A stretch of 64,000 nucleotides of DNA from Aquicoccus sp. G2-2 (GTDB lineage: Bacteria > Pseudomonadota > Alphaproteobacteria > Rhodobacterales > Rhodobacteraceae), in contig NZ_JAYDCK010000003.1 in the NCBI RefSeq assembly GCF_034555965.1, positions 682,001 to 746,000 on the forward strand, written 5' to 3'. The notes under the pieces were generated by a model. The model saw only the letters and a list, made by a program, of their open reading frames with translations, ran no database searches and was not told the DNA's origin. Position numbers and translations under genes: made by a program. Each line of letters starts with the position of its first letter. Position 1 is the first letter of the stretch. Shown here one piece after another: positions 25,022 to 34,820 of this stretch.

Positions 25022-25334
25022 TGTGCTGGGGCGAGAGCCGGAGGCGGTGCCTGCCTATTCTATGGATTGGGCCGAGCCACAGGGCGAAGAACGGCTGTGG
25101 CGGGCTGCGCTGCGACATTTGCAACCCACTGAGGCAGAGGCTCTGGGTGATGTGTTGCTTTTCCGAATGCGCGCGGGGGCGGTGGCCAAGCATTTGGGCA
25201 TTGCGGGAGAAATCGGCCCGCGTGCGACATTCGTGCATTCGTATAGCGGGCATGGGGTGGTCGAAAGCCCGCTTTCGGCCCCGTGGCGCCGCCGCATCGT
25301 GGCGCGGTTCAAGTTTCCAGAGGAGATGGCCTGA
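24891..25334 (+). CDS. GTA g14, NlpC/P60-type cell wall peptidase
   Basis: The product (147 residues) is an NlpC/P60 cysteine peptidase on the tail tip, which cuts peptidoglycan during DNA delivery. The catalytic cysteine lies in WIGTPYVHQASARGAGCDCLGL (near residue 36), and the histidine in VAKHLGIAG (near 108), with FVHSYSGHGVVESPL beyond. The ATG at 24891 is the expected coupling point with g13; an upstream ATG at 24867 is in frame. Its TGA overlaps the ATG of g15 by one base. Confidence 0.92.
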   Translation: MSEAVAKRVVAAARGWIGTPYVHQASARGAGCDCLGLLRGVWRDVLGREPEAVPAYSMDWAEPQGEERLWRAALRHLQPTEAEALGDVLLFRMRAGAVAKHLGIAGEIGPRATFVHSYSGHGVVESPLSAPWRRRIVARFKFPEEMA

Positions 25335-28300
25335 TGGCGACGATACTTCTTTCTGCGGCGGGTGCTGCGATTGGTGGCTCGGTTGGGGGCACGTTTCTGG
25401 GCCTCTCTTCGGTGGCGATTGGCCGTTTTGCCGGGGCGACGCTGGGCCGGGCGATTGACCAGCGGGTGATGGGTGCGGGGTCAGAGGCGGTGGAGACCGG
25501 CCGCGTGGAGCGGTTCCGGCTGACCGGTGCGGGCGAGGGCGCCCCGGTGGCGCATGTGTTTGGTCGGATGCAGCTTGCCGGGCATGTCATCTGGGCGACG
25601 CAGTTTGCCGAGGCGGTCACGGTGAGCGGCGGTGGCAAGGGCGCGCCCGCGCAGCCCAGAACGCGCGAATACAGTTATTCGGTGAGCCTTGCCATCGCGC
25701 TTTGTGAAGGGGAGATAAGCGGGGTTGGCCGGGTCTGGGCCGATGGCGCGGAGATTGCGCCGGGTGATCTGAACATGCGGGTTTACCGGGGCACGCGCGA
25801 CCAGCTTCCTGATGCCAAGATGGAAGCGGTGGAGGGCGCGGGCAAGGTGCCTGCATATCGCGGCACGGCGTATGTGGTGTTGGAAGATTTGGACCTTGCG
25901 CAATTTGGCAACCGGGTGCCGCAATTCAGCTTTGAGGTGATGCGCGCCGCGCAACCGGGGCTGGGCGATGCGCAAAGCGATCTGGCGCATGGGACGCGCG
26001 CGGTGGCGCTGTTGCCCGGCAGCGGTGAATACGCGCTGGCAACGACGCCGGTGACATTCGATCATGGTATGGGCAGGGCGCAGTTTGCCAATGTCAATTC
26101 GCCATCGGGCAGGGCTGATTTTGAAACCTCGCTTGACCGGATGGTGGATGAATTGCCAAACTGCGGCTCAACCTCGTTGATCGTGAGCTGGTTTGGTGAC
26201 GATCTGCGCAGCGATCATTGCACGATCCGCCCGAAGGTTGAGCAGGCCGAACATGACGGGGCGGAAATGCCGTGGCAGGTGGCCGGGTTGGGGCGCGCGG
26301 CGGCAGAGGTCGTGACCCGCGATGCGCAGGATCGCCCGGTTTACGGCGGCACGCCCGCGGACGCATCGGTATTGGAGGCAATTGCGGCGCTGAAGGCGGC
26401 GGGGCAGGCAGTGCTTTATTACCCGTTCATCCTGATGGATCAGGCGGCGGAGAACGCGCTGCCTGATCCGTGGAGCGACGCAGCGCACCAGCCCGCCTTG
26501 CCGTGGCGCGGGCGGATCACGCTTTCCCAAGCACCGGGGCGGGAGGCGAGCCCGGACGGAACAGCGGCGGCGGATGCCGAAGTGGCGGCGTTTTTTGGCA
26601 CAGCCAAGGCGGCGGATTTCACCATATCGCAGGACGGGGTGAGCTATCATGGGCCGCAGGATTGGGGCTACAGGCGGTTCATCCTGCATCAGGCGGCGCT
26701 TTGCGCGGCGGCGGGTGGTGTGGATGCGTTCTGCATCGGCTCGGAAATGCGCGGGCTGACGCAGATCAGAGGCGCGACCGGGTTTCCGGCGGTGGATGCG
26801 TTGCGCGCGTTGGCAGCGGACTGTCGCGCGATCCTTGGGGCGGGCGTGAAGATCGGCTATGCCGCTGATTGGTCGGAATATTTCGGCTATAACGCACCGA
26901 ACGGAGATCGTTATTTTCACCTTGATCCGCTTTGGGCCGATGACGCCCTCGATTTCATCGGCATCGACAATTACATGCCGCTTTCCGACTGGCGCGATGA
27001 GGACGGGCACGAGGATGCAACCTGGGGCGCGATCTACAACCTCGATTACCTGATGGCCAATATCGAAGGCGGGGAGGGTTTTGATTGGTATTATCATTCG
27101 CCTGAGGCGCGCGCGGCGCAACTCCGCACTGACATCACCGACGGCGCGCATGATGAGCCGTGGATCTGGCGCTTTAAGGACATCGCGGGATGGTGGCGCA
27201 ACAGTCACCATGAGCGCATCGACGGGGTGCGGCAAAGCGAGCCAACCGACTGGGTGCCGCAATCAAAGCCGATCTGGTTTACCGAAATGGGTTGCCCGGC
27301 GGTGGATAAGGGCACCAATGAGCCGAACAGGTTTCTTGATCCGAAATCATCGGAAAGCGCATTGCCGCATTATTCGAACGGGCACCGCGATGAGTTTATC
27401 CAGATGCAATATCTGCGGGCGATGGGGCTTTACTGGAATGATCCCGGACATAACCCGGTCTCGAACGTTTACGATGCGCCGATGGTGGATATGTCCAAAG
27501 CGCATGTCTGGGCATGGGATGCGCGCCCGTTCCCGTTCTTTCCCGGCAATGCGGCATTTTGGGGTGATGCAGAGAATTATGCCCGTGGGCATTGGGTTAC
27601 CGGGCGGGTTTCGGCGCGGTCTCTGGCTTCGGTGGTGGAAGAGATATGCCACGCGGCGGGGCAGAAGAATATAGATGTCTCAAAGCTTTACGGCGTTGTG
27701 CGAGGGTATAGCGTGGGGGAGGTGGGTGATGCCCGTGCGGCTTTGCAACCGTTGATGCTGTGTTATGGTTTTGATGCGGTAGAGCGCGATGGAACGCTTG
27801 TCTTTTCGATGCGTGACGGGATGAAGAATGCGGCGCAACCTATTGGAGAGGCGGCACTTTCCAATGATATTGACGGGCAGGTGGAGCGTTTGCGCGCCTC
27901 AGAGGCCGATCTGGTGGGGCGCGTACGGCTGCGGTTTGTGCAGGCGGATGCGAATTTCGATGTGATCGCGCAAGAGGCAGTTCTGCCGGATGAAGCGACG
28001 CACGCCGTCGCAACCAGCGAGGCCGCACTTGCGCTTACCCGCGCGGAAGGCCGCCAGATTGTCGAGCGATGGCTTTCAGAGGCGCGGGTGGGGCGCGATA
28101 CGCTGAAGCTGGCGCTGCCACCGTCGCGGCTCGATCTGGGGCCGGGGGATGTGCTTGCGCTGGAGGATGGTGATGCCCACGAGTTGGTGCGGATCGACCG
28201 GATGGAAATTGGCGAGTCACAACTGATTGAGGCGGTGCGGATCGAGCCGGAGACCTACCGGCCATCGGATATCGAAGAGGACGCGGTTTCATTGGGCGAC

Positions 28301-29248
28301 TTCGTGCCGCCGGTGCCGGTTTTCCCGCTTTTCCTTGATTTGCCGTTGATGCGTGGCACCGAAGTACCACAGGCACCGCATATCGCGGTGACGTCCGAGC
28401 CGTGGCCGGGTGCGGTGGCGCTTTATAGTTCCGGGAGCGACAGCAATTATGCGCTGAACCGGCTGATCGGTGCGCGTGCGACGGTGGGGGTGACACGCAA
28501 TGCGCTGCAACCTGCGCGGCCGGGAATTTTCGATCGTGGTGAGGGGCTGATTGTCGAATTGACCTCTGGCGGGTTGGAAACTGTCGAGGGCGAGGCATTG
28601 CTGGGCGGGGCCAATCTGGCGGCGATTGGCGACGGCACGAGCGGCGGTTGGGAGCTGTTCCAGTTTCGAAAGGCCGAGTTGGTGGGAGAGAAGACCTATC
28701 TTCTGAGCGAACGCCTGCGCGGTCAGTTGGGCAGTGATGCGTGGATGCCGCCGCTTTGGCCTGCGGGGGCGTATTTCGTTTTGATGAATGGGGTGCCGGA
28801 GCAGATTGATCTTTCGCCCGATCAGGCCCGGCTGGCGCGGCATTACCGGATCGGCCCGGCACGGCGCGGCTATGATGATCCGTCTTACCGGCATGATGTG
28901 CTGGCCTTCGACGGTGTCGGGCTCAAGCCGCTCAGCCCGTGCCATCTCAGGGCGGTGCGCGCCGGGGACGGGGCGCTTGATCTGAGTTGGGTGCGCCGCA
29001 CGAGGATTGGCGGGGATAGCTGGGACGGGCTTGACGTGCCGCTTGGCGAGGAGCGGGAGGGATATTTATTGAAGGTCGTCAAGGATGGAACGCTGCTGCG
29101 TGAAGCGCAAAGCGATTCTCCTGATTGGAGCTATGACGCGGCGGCACGGGCCGCAGATGGCCTGAGCGGGGCGTTTGAAATTCATGTGGCGCAAATTTCG
29201 GCAAGCTTTGGCGCGGGGGCGTTCGCGCGGCTGTCGTTGACCGCTTAA
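25334..29248 (+). CDS. GTA g15, megatron/host-interaction protein with TIM-barrel domain
   Basis: At 1304 residues this is the largest protein of the window and the tail-tip piercing subunit of the particle. It opens with a glycine/alanine hydrophobic segment (SAAGAAIGGSVGGTFLG) followed by the portal-like QPRTREYSYSVSLAIALCEGEI region. Residues about 430-770 form the GTA TIM-barrel/glycoside hydrolase-like domain (DAFCIGSEMRGLTQI, YAADWSEYFGYNAP, FIGIDNYMPLSDW, WFTEMGCPAVDKGTN). A phage tail domain and a C-terminal beta-rich domain (LSPCHLRAVR..LDLSWVRRTRIGGDSW) follow. It is intact and full length, and its stop overlaps the convergent DksA-like stop. Confidence 0.94.
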   Translation: MATILLSAAGAAIGGSVGGTFLGLSSVAIGRFAGATLGRAIDQRVMGAGSEAVETGRVERFRLTGAGEGAPVAHVFGRMQLAGHVIWATQFAEAVTVSGGGKGAPAQPRTREYSYSVSLAIALCEGEISGVGRVWADGAEIAPGDLNMRVYRGTRDQLPDAKMEAVEGAGKVPAYRGTAYVVLEDLDLAQFGNRVPQFSFEVMRAAQPGLGDAQSDLAHGTRAVALLPGSGEYALATTPVTFDHGMGRAQFANVNSPSGRADFETSLDRMVDELPNCGSTSLIVSWFGDDLRSDHCTIRPKVEQAEHDGAEMPWQVAGLGRAAAEVVTRDAQDRPVYGGTPADASVLEAIAALKAAGQAVLYYPFILMDQAAENALPDPWSDAAHQPALPWRGRITLSQAPGREASPDGTAAADAEVAAFFGTAKAADFTISQDGVSYHGPQDWGYRRFILHQAALCAAAGGVDAFCIGSEMRGLTQIRGATGFPAVDALRALAADCRAILGAGVKIGYAADWSEYFGYNAPNGDRYFHLDPLWADDALDFIGIDNYMPLSDWRDEDGHEDATWGAIYNLDYLMANIEGGEGFDWYYHSPEARAAQLRTDITDGAHDEPWIWRFKDIAGWWRNSHHERIDGVRQSEPTDWVPQSKPIWFTEMGCPAVDKGTNEPNRFLDPKSSESALPHYSNGHRDEFIQMQYLRAMGLYWNDPGHNPVSNVYDAPMVDMSKAHVWAWDARPFPFFPGNAAFWGDAENYARGHWVTGRVSARSLASVVEEICHAAGQKNIDVSKLYGVVRGYSVGEVGDARAALQPLMLCYGFDAVERDGTLVFSMRDGMKNAAQPIGEAALSNDIDGQVERLRASEADLVGRVRLRFVQADANFDVIAQEAVLPDEATHAVATSEAALALTRAEGRQIVERWLSEARVGRDTLKLALPPSRLDLGPGDVLALEDGDAHELVRIDRMEIGESQLIEAVRIEPETYRPSDIEEDAVSLGDFVPPVPVFPLFLDLPLMRGTEVPQAPHIAVTSEPWPGAVALYSSGSDSNYALNRLIGARATVGVTRNALQPARPGIFDRGEGLIVELTSGGLETVEGEALLGGANLAAIGDGTSGGWELFQFRKAELVGEKTYLLSERLRGQLGSDAWMPPLWPAGAYFVLMNGVPEQIDLSPDQARLARHYRIGPARRGYDDPSYRHDVLAFDGVGLKPLSPCHLRAVRAGDGALDLSWVRRTRIGGDSWDGLDVPLGEEREGYLLKVVKDGTLLREAQSDSPDWSYDAAARAADGLSGAFEIHVAQISASFGAGAFARLSLTA

Positions 29249-29583
29249 CCGCTTGCACAGGAGACACAGCGGCTTGCAGCCGGGTCGAGTTCAAGCCGTT
29301 TTGGTGCAATTTCATCGCCGCAATCTTCGCAATAACCGAACTCACCCTCATTGAGCCGCTGCAAGGCCTGCCTTAGCCGCCGCGCTTCGATGTCGCGGCG
29401 CGCTTGGGTGGCTTTGGCCATCGCCTGATTTTGCAACGCGTCCATGCGCGAAAGCCGCCCGACCGATTGCTGATCGAGGGACACGACCTTTTGCCCGTCC
29501 TGACCGAGCGCGTCGCCGGTCTCCAACTCGGTCAGGCGTGCCTCTATCAACTGGCGAAAGCGCGCTGTTTCGGTCCCGTTCAT
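29245..29583 (-). CDS. DksA/TraR-type C4 zinc finger protein
   Basis: This short DksA-like protein (112 residues) has a long helical coiled-coil region (residues about 5-80) and a C-terminal C4 zinc finger: YCEDCGDEI near residue 85 and RCVSCASG at the end. All four cysteines are present. Family members bind the RNA polymerase secondary channel and modulate rRNA and stress promoters. The coiled-coil tip lacks an obvious DxxDxA motif, so it may not act like classical DksA. It is convergent with GTA g15 with four overlapping bases. Confidence 0.87.
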   Translation of the reverse strand: MNGTETARFRQLIEARLTELETGDALGQDGQKVVSLDQQSVGRLSRMDALQNQAMAKATQARRDIEARRLRQALQRLNEGEFGYCEDCGDEIAPKRLELDPAASRCVSCASG

Positions 29584-29616
29584 CGCGTGTCCTTTGCTGT
29601 TTCGGGGTTTCGCATT

Positions 29617-29645
29617 TTGCCCAAGCCCCCTATCTGCGTTAGAGT
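29617..29645 (+). promoter_or_regulatory. Predicted cysE promoter
   Basis: TTGCCC (29617-29622) and TAGAGT (29640-29645) are 17 bases apart, upstream of cysE. The implied start near 29652 leaves an untranslated leader of only 12-18 bases. The -10 element is moderate, so this is a tentative call. Confidence 0.4.
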
Positions 29646-29663
29646 GAACCCGGAACAGGATGG

Positions 29664-30479
29664 ATGCAAATGGCAGAGCGACGAGAAAAACTCGCGGAAT
29701 GCGACCCGGTATGGGCGCGGATTGTCGAGGAAGCCGAACGTGCGGTAACGGATGAGCCGCTTTTGGGCGGGGTTATTCATTCGAGCGTGCTGCATCATGG
29801 TTCGCTGGAACGGGCGCTGTCATACCGGATTGCGATGAAGCTTGCCTCGGACGAAATGCCGGGCCAGATGATTCGTGAAATCTGTGACGAGGCGTATGAT
29901 TCCGACAGTGGGCTGGCGCTGGCTGCGCGGGCGGATATTGCCGCTGTCTATGATCGTGATCCCGCTTGTCACAGGTTTTTGCAACCACTGCTGTTTTTCA
30001 AAGGATTTCAAGCGGTTCAGGCGTATCGGGTGGCGCATTGGCTATGGCTGACCGGGCGGCGCGATCTGTCGTTTTTCTTCCAGATGCGCATTTCGGAGAT
30101 GTTCGGGATTGATATTCACCCCGCCGCGCGGGTCGGTAAGGGTATCATGATCGACCACGCCCACGGCATCGTGATCGGTGAAACTGCGGTGGTCGGGGAT
30201 AATGTCTCGATGTTGCATTCCGTCACGCTTGGAGGAACAGGCAAGGAAGACGAAGACCGCCATCCGAAGATTGGCGATGGTGTTTTGATCGGTGCGGGGG
30301 CAAAGGTTCTGGGCAATATCCGGGTCGGCAATTGTTCGCGGATCGCGGCCGGTTCTGTGGTGTTGAGCGAGGTGCCGCCCTGCAAGACCGTGGCTGGTGT
30401 TCCGGCGCGCATCGTCGGCGAAGCGGGCTGTGATCAGCCGTCGGTCACGATGAACCAGATCTTGAAAAGCGGCGCCTGA
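29664..30479 (+). CDS. cysE: Serine O-acetyltransferase
   Basis: CysE (271 residues) makes O-acetylserine from serine and acetyl-CoA, the first step of cysteine synthesis. The helical N-terminal domain (residues about 1-140) is followed by left-handed beta-helix hexapeptide repeats, with the catalytic HPAARVGKGIMIDHAHGIVIGETAVVGD region and the DRHPKIGDGVLIGAGAKVLGNI block. The expected His/Asp pair is present. The C-terminal peptide that binds the synthase CysK normally ends in Ile; here it ends KSGA, so that interaction is uncertain. ATG at 29664 or 29670. A clear terminator follows. Confidence 0.95.
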   Translation: MQMAERREKLAECDPVWARIVEEAERAVTDEPLLGGVIHSSVLHHGSLERALSYRIAMKLASDEMPGQMIREICDEAYDSDSGLALAARADIAAVYDRDPACHRFLQPLLFFKGFQAVQAYRVAHWLWLTGRRDLSFFFQMRISEMFGIDIHPAARVGKGIMIDHAHGIVIGETAVVGDNVSMLHSVTLGGTGKEDEDRHPKIGDGVLIGAGAKVLGNIRVGNCSRIAAGSVVLSEVPPCKTVAGVPARIVGEAGCDQPSVTMNQILKSGA

Positions 30480-30488
30480 GGGGCTTGC

Positions 30489-30519
30489 TCCGGGGCTTTG
30501 ATGTGCCCCGGATGTTTTT
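30489..30519 (+). terminator. Intrinsic terminator after cysE
   Basis: TCCGGGGC (30489-30496) pairs perfectly with GCCCCGGA (30505-30512) across an 8-base loop, followed by TGTTTTT. The hairpin sits between the convergent cysE and M20 dipeptidase genes; the T tract is on the plus strand, so it serves cysE. Confidence 0.85.
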
Positions 30520-30526
30520 CAGCGCC

Positions 30527-31909
30527 TTAGCTCTTAGCGGAAAGTGCAGCGAGGATACGCGCCCAGCTGCGCGTGCCTTTGTGGAAGCTTTCCATATTGT
30601 ATTTCTCGTTCGGTGAATGGATCTGGTCATCGTCCCTGCCAAAGCCGATCAGCATCGAATCCATGCCAAGAATGGTCTTGAAATAGCCCGCAATCGGGAT
30701 CGAGCCGCCACAGCCGACATAGGCCGCCGGTTGCGGCCATTCGTCCGACAGGGCGGTGCGTGCGCGCTCGAACGCCGGGTCGTTGATGGCCATCTGGGAT
30801 GCGGGCGCGCCTTTCTTGTCGCCGTGATGCTCGACCGAGAAGCCATCCGGCAGGTTGGCGCGAAGATAGGTGTCAAACGCCCGGTGAATCGCTGCCGGGT
30901 CTTGCGTGCCGACAAGGCGGAAGCTGATCTTCGCGCTGGCTTGGCTGGGCAGGACGGTCTTGAACCCGTCGCCAGTATAACCGCCGTTGATGCCGTTCAC
31001 CTCGCAAGTCGGGCGCGACCAGATTTGTTCAAGCGGCGTGCGGTCCACTTCGCCCGCAGGCGTTTTTAACCCGACATCGCCAAGAAATTTCTGATGATCG
31101 AAGCCAAGCCCTTGCCATTGACTGAGCACCTCATCGGAAAGCTCTGGCACGCCATCGTAAAAACCGGGCAGGGTGATGCGGCCATTTTCGTCATGCAGCC
31201 CGGCGATGATTTTAGACAAAACGCGGATCGGATTCATCGCGATGCCACCATACATGCCGGAATGCAGATCGCGCGTCGGGCCGGTGATGGTGAAATCTTC
31301 CGATTGCAAGCCGCGCAGCATGGTGGTGATCGCGGGGATCGAGCTTTCAAACAATCCCGTGTCGCAGATAAGCGCGATATCGGCGGTCAGTTCTTTGGCA
31401 TTTTCTTTCATGAATGGCACCAGAGAGGGGGAGCCTGATTCCTCTTCACCTTCGAAAAAGAAGGTAATCTTGCAAGGCAGCGCGCCATTCTCGGCGGACC
31501 AGGCGCGGCAGGCTTCCACAAAGGTCATCAACTGGCCTTTGTCATCCGATGAACCACGACCGCGGATGACCTTGCCTTGGGCTGTGTCCTCGATCGCCGG
31601 GTCGAACGGGTCGCGGTCCCACAGGTCGAGCGGATCGACGGGTTGGACATCGTAATGGCCGTAGAACAACAGATGCGGGCCATCGCCGTCCACATGCCCG
31701 ACCACCATCGGATGCCCCGGTGTCGGGCGTTTCTCGGCTGTAATTCCGATGCTTTGTAGATCGGCCACCAGCCAGTCTGCCGCCGTATCGCACTCAGCCT
31801 TGAAGGCCGGATCGGTCGAGATTGACGGGATGCGCAAAAGCGTCAGCAATCGCTCGGTTGCAGCGGGAAGATCGGCGTCTATACGAGAAAGGACGGCTTC
31901 AAGGGACAT
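30527..31909 (-). CDS. M20-family dipeptidase/carboxypeptidase
   Basis: This metallopeptidase (460 residues) is a cytosolic M20 dipeptidase (PepV/CNDP-like). The first metal ligand and catalytic Asp lie in FYGHYDVQPVDP (near residues 83-94), then GRGSSDDKGQL with the second metal ligand, and the catalytic Glu pair in FFEGEEESGSPS (near 158). The lid/dimerisation domain occupies about 200-360, with the dimer His in the RDLHSGMYGG segment. The start at 31909 (MSLEAVLSRIDADLPA) fits family starts and removes a 28-residue unconserved extension. Substrate range cannot be predicted. Confidence 0.92.
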   Translation of the reverse strand: MSLEAVLSRIDADLPAATERLLTLLRIPSISTDPAFKAECDTAADWLVADLQSIGITAEKRPTPGHPMVVGHVDGDGPHLLFYGHYDVQPVDPLDLWDRDPFDPAIEDTAQGKVIRGRGSSDDKGQLMTFVEACRAWSAENGALPCKITFFFEGEEESGSPSLVPFMKENAKELTADIALICDTGLFESSIPAITTMLRGLQSEDFTITGPTRDLHSGMYGGIAMNPIRVLSKIIAGLHDENGRITLPGFYDGVPELSDEVLSQWQGLGFDHQKFLGDVGLKTPAGEVDRTPLEQIWSRPTCEVNGINGGYTGDGFKTVLPSQASAKISFRLVGTQDPAAIHRAFDTYLRANLPDGFSVEHHGDKKGAPASQMAINDPAFERARTALSDEWPQPAAYVGCGGSIPIAGYFKTILGMDSMLIGFGRDDDQIHSPNEKYNMESFHKGTRSWARILAALSAKS

Positions 31910-32163
31910 GGGCGAACACTCCGCGATGTTGGAAATCAAGGCGAGACTATCAGGCGCGGTGGCAGTGTCCAGCGTGTCCGCCAGCGTCGGCAAGACCTGT
32001 GAATGGACGGGCGCAGAATTTGATCTGCATTAGATCTGTGCGGCTGGGGGCGTCAAAATGTATCCTGTCCATTCGGCGGCGATGGCGTTTATAAGGGCGC
32101 GTATTTCGATGAGGGCAGTTGGCCCGCTCCGGACTGGGCCGGAGACAAGTCAGGAGAATCAGC

Positions 32164-33387
32164 GTGGATTATTCAGCGAATCTGGACACAGCCATTGAGC
32201 GGTTGCACGAAGAAGGCCGTTATCGGACCTTCATAGATATCGAGCGGACCAACGGGCAGTTTCCCCACGCAATCTGGCGGCGCGCCGATGGCGCCGAGCG
32301 CCCGGTTACGGTTTGGTGCGGCAATGACTATCTTGGCATGGGCCAGCACCCCAAGGTGCTTGCGGCAATGCATGACGCGATTGACGCCACGGGCGCGGGC
32401 TCGGGCGGGACGCGCAATATCTCGGGCACAACGGTTTATCACAAGCGGCTGGAGGCCGAGCTGGCCGATTTGCATGGCAAGCAGGCGGCGTTGTTGTTCA
32501 CCTCGGCCTATATTGCCAACGATGCCACGCTTTCGACCCTGCCAAAGCTGTTCCCCGGTCTGATTATCTATTCGGATGCGTTAAACCACGCATCAATGAT
32601 CGAAGGGGTGCGCCGCAATGGCGGGGCAAAGCGGGTTTTCCGGCACAATGATGTCGAACACCTGCGTGAATTGCTGGAAGCGGACGACCCCGACGCGCCG
32701 AAGCTGATCGCGTTTGAATCGGTTTATTCGATGGATGGGGATTTCGGCCCGATCGGGGCGATCTGTGATCTGGCGGATGAATTCAACGCGCTTACCTATC
32801 TCGATGAAGTCCACGCGGTGGGCATGTATGGCCCGCGCGGTGGCGGGGTTGCCGAGCGTGACCGGCTGATGCATCGGCTTGATATCATCAACGGGACCTT
32901 GGCCAAGGCTTATGGCGTGATGGGCGGTTATATTGCTGCCTCGGCCAAGATGGTCGATGCGATCCGGTCCTATGCGCCGGGCTTCATCTTCACCACCTCG
33001 CTTGCCCCTGCAATTGCTGCCGGTGCGGCGGCGAGTGTGAAACATCTCAAGACCGATCAGGCGATGCGCGATCTGCACCAACAGCAGGCGAAAATCCTGA
33101 AAACCCGCCTCAAGGGGCTTGGCTTGCCAATCATCGACCATGGCAGCCACATCGTGCCGGTGATCGTGGGCGACCCGGTTCATACCAAGAAGCTTTCGGA
33201 TATGCTGTTGGAACAGTTCGGCATTTATGTGCAGCCGATCAACTTTCCCACCGTGCCGCGCGGAACCGAACGATTGCGCTTTACGCCCTCACCCGTTCAC
33301 GGGCCGGACGAGATCGACACTCTGGTGCGCGCGATGGATGAGCTTTGGGCAAGTTGTGCGCTGAATCGTGCCGAGCTTTCGGCCTGA
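32164..33387 (+). CDS. hemA: 5-aminolevulinate synthase
   Basis: HemA condenses glycine and succinyl-CoA into 5-aminolevulinate, the start of tetrapyrrole synthesis in alphaproteobacteria (the C4 route). The protein has 407 residues and the pyridoxal phosphate Lys lies in [13 protein letters not shown] (near residue 247); [33 protein letters not shown] and HASMIEG are diagnostic. The start is the GTG at 32164, because AGGAGAA lies 7 bases upstream; a longer frame begins at 32119. The 254 bases before it have no gene. I did not find a convincing FnrL site there. Confidence 0.96.
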   Translation: MDYSANLDTAIERLHEEGRYRTFIDIERTNGQFPHAIWRRADGAERPVTVWCGNDYLGMGQHPKVLAAMHDAIDATGAGSGGTRNISGTTVYHKRLEAELADLHGKQAALLFTSAYIANDATLSTLPKLFPGLIIYSDALNHASMIEGVRRNGGAKRVFRHNDVEHLRELLEADDPDAPKLIAFESVYSMDGDFGPIGAICDLADEFNALTYLDEVHAVGMYGPRGGGVAERDRLMHRLDIINGTLAKAYGVMGGYIAASAKMVDAIRSYAPGFIFTTSLAPAIAAGAAASVKHLKTDQAMRDLHQQQAKILKTRLKGLGLPIIDHGSHIVPVIVGDPVHTKKLSDMLLEQFGIYVQPINFPTVPRGTERLRFTPSPVHGPDEIDTLVRAMDELWASCALNRAELSA

Positions 33388-33498
33388 ATACAGACTCCTT
33401 GTATATGACGCCTTGTATTATGCTATCAATATGGCATGACACGCGGCGAGTCGTGCATGGGCAGTCACGCGATTCGTTGGCATGAAAAGGGCAGGGGA

Positions 33499-34738
33499 AT
33501 GATCGGGCGCAAAACGAAGCGCGATACCGAGACCGATATCGACGAACCTAAATGGTTCGACGATTACGACCTGCGCCTTGGTGACATGATGCGCGGTGAA
33601 CGCGCGACCATGGGCAAATCGTTGCTTGATGTGCAGCGCGAATTGCGAGATCCGGGCCTCCTATATTGCGGCAATTGAAAACGCTGATCCTGCGGCCTTT
33701 GATACTCCCGGTTTTATCGCGGGGTATGTGCGGTCTTATGCGCGCTATCTTGGAATGGACCCGGACCGGGCGTTTCACGCGTTTTGCAACGAAAGCGGCT
33801 TTTCCACCGCACATGGGATGTCGGCGGCCGCTTCGACGATCCGCAAGCCGGAGAAGGAATTTACCGGTAGCGGCCTCGGGCGGTTTGATCTGGCAAATTC
33901 GACCGGGCCGGGCATCGGCTTCACCACGTTGAACGACAGTTTCATGTCACGGGTTGAACCGCGCGCCGTTGGCTCGCTTCTGGTGTTGGTTGCGCTGATC
34001 GGCGGGCTTGGCTTTGGTGGCTGGCGTATCCTCAACGAAGTGCAGCGCGTGCAGGTCACGCCGGTGGAACACACGCCAAACGTCCTCGCCGAGCTGGACC
34101 CGCTGGAGGCCGCAACCCCGGTTGAGGATGCGGGCGTTTCGGCGCAGGCGGATGTTGCTTCGGCGGCTGGCGTTTTTTCACCGCCGTCTGACACGCTGGA
34201 CCGGCTTTATCGGCCACGTGCCCTTGATGTGCCTGTAATGGTGGCGCGGGACGCACCGATCTCGACATTGGATCCCGCCGCAATCGGCACCTTCGCCGGA
34301 AGTGTCGCAACAGGCGAGCAGGCCGGGCCGCAGATCGCCATGGGCGATACGCCAGATGCGTTGGCGATGCCGCAGGTGATTGCCCAAGCCCCCAAAGGCA
34401 CGGTGCTTTTTGCAGTGCGCCCGGCTTGGGTGCGGGTCCGGGCGGGCGATGGGTCGGTCATTTTCGAAAAAACGCTCGACGCGGGAGAAGAATTTATGCT
34501 GCCCGCAGGCGTGGAAGCGCCGACTTTGCAGGCGGGCATGTCCGGCTCGCTCTATTTCGAGATTGACGGAGAGCTTTTCGGCCCGGCAGGGCATGGCACG
34601 GCAACGGTGCGCAAGCTTTCGATGGCGCGCAACGATCTGTTAGCCAAGTATGAGCCGGCTGACCTCTCGCATGATCCTGAACTGGCCAAGGTGATCGCCA
34701 TGGCCGATCAGGCCGAGCCGAGCGTGCCGCAGGAATAG
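33499..34738 (+). pseudogene. rodZ: RodZ-like cell-shape protein (HTH_25 domain), frameshifted
   Basis: The gene encodes a RodZ homologue, which links MreB to the membrane. The first frame (33499 onward, ATG with AGGGGA upstream) gives the start of the helix-turn-helix: WFDDYDLRLGDMMRGERATMGKSLLDVQREL. The rest of that domain (RASYIAAIENADPAAFDTPGF, then AGYVRSYARYLGMDPD) lies in another frame after about 33645. A transmembrane helix (VGSLLVLVALIGGLGFGGW, near 33985) and a periplasmic DUF4115-type domain (VLFAVRPAWVRVRAGDGSVIFEKTL) follow. The break at GCGAGATC needs one base removed or two added. A frameshift in this widely conserved gene may be a sequencing error. Confidence 0.85.
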
Positions 34739-34749
34739 CAAGTGACGCA

Positions 34750-34778
34750 TTGCGGCGGCGGGTGAGGCGGCATATCTA
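34750..34778 (+). promoter_or_regulatory. Predicted ispG promoter
   Basis: TTGCGG (34750-34755) and TATCTA (34773-34778) are separated by 17 bases. Transcription would begin near 34785, about 36 bases before the ispG ATG. Only the sequence match supports this. Confidence 0.45.
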
Positions 34779-34820
34779 AGCCTCGTAAAGCTTGATCAAT
34801 CCAGTCAGACAGGAAGTGTG

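Noticed and set aside
15279-29248. Prophage interpretation
   Set aside because: No integrase, repressor, replication or attachment site is seen, and the gene order, small tape measure and TIM-barrel megatron fit a gene transfer agent.
31910-32163. FnrL site upstream of hemA
   Set aside because: A TTGAT half-site occurs near GATCTGCATTAGATC, but the matching ATCAA half at the right distance is missing.
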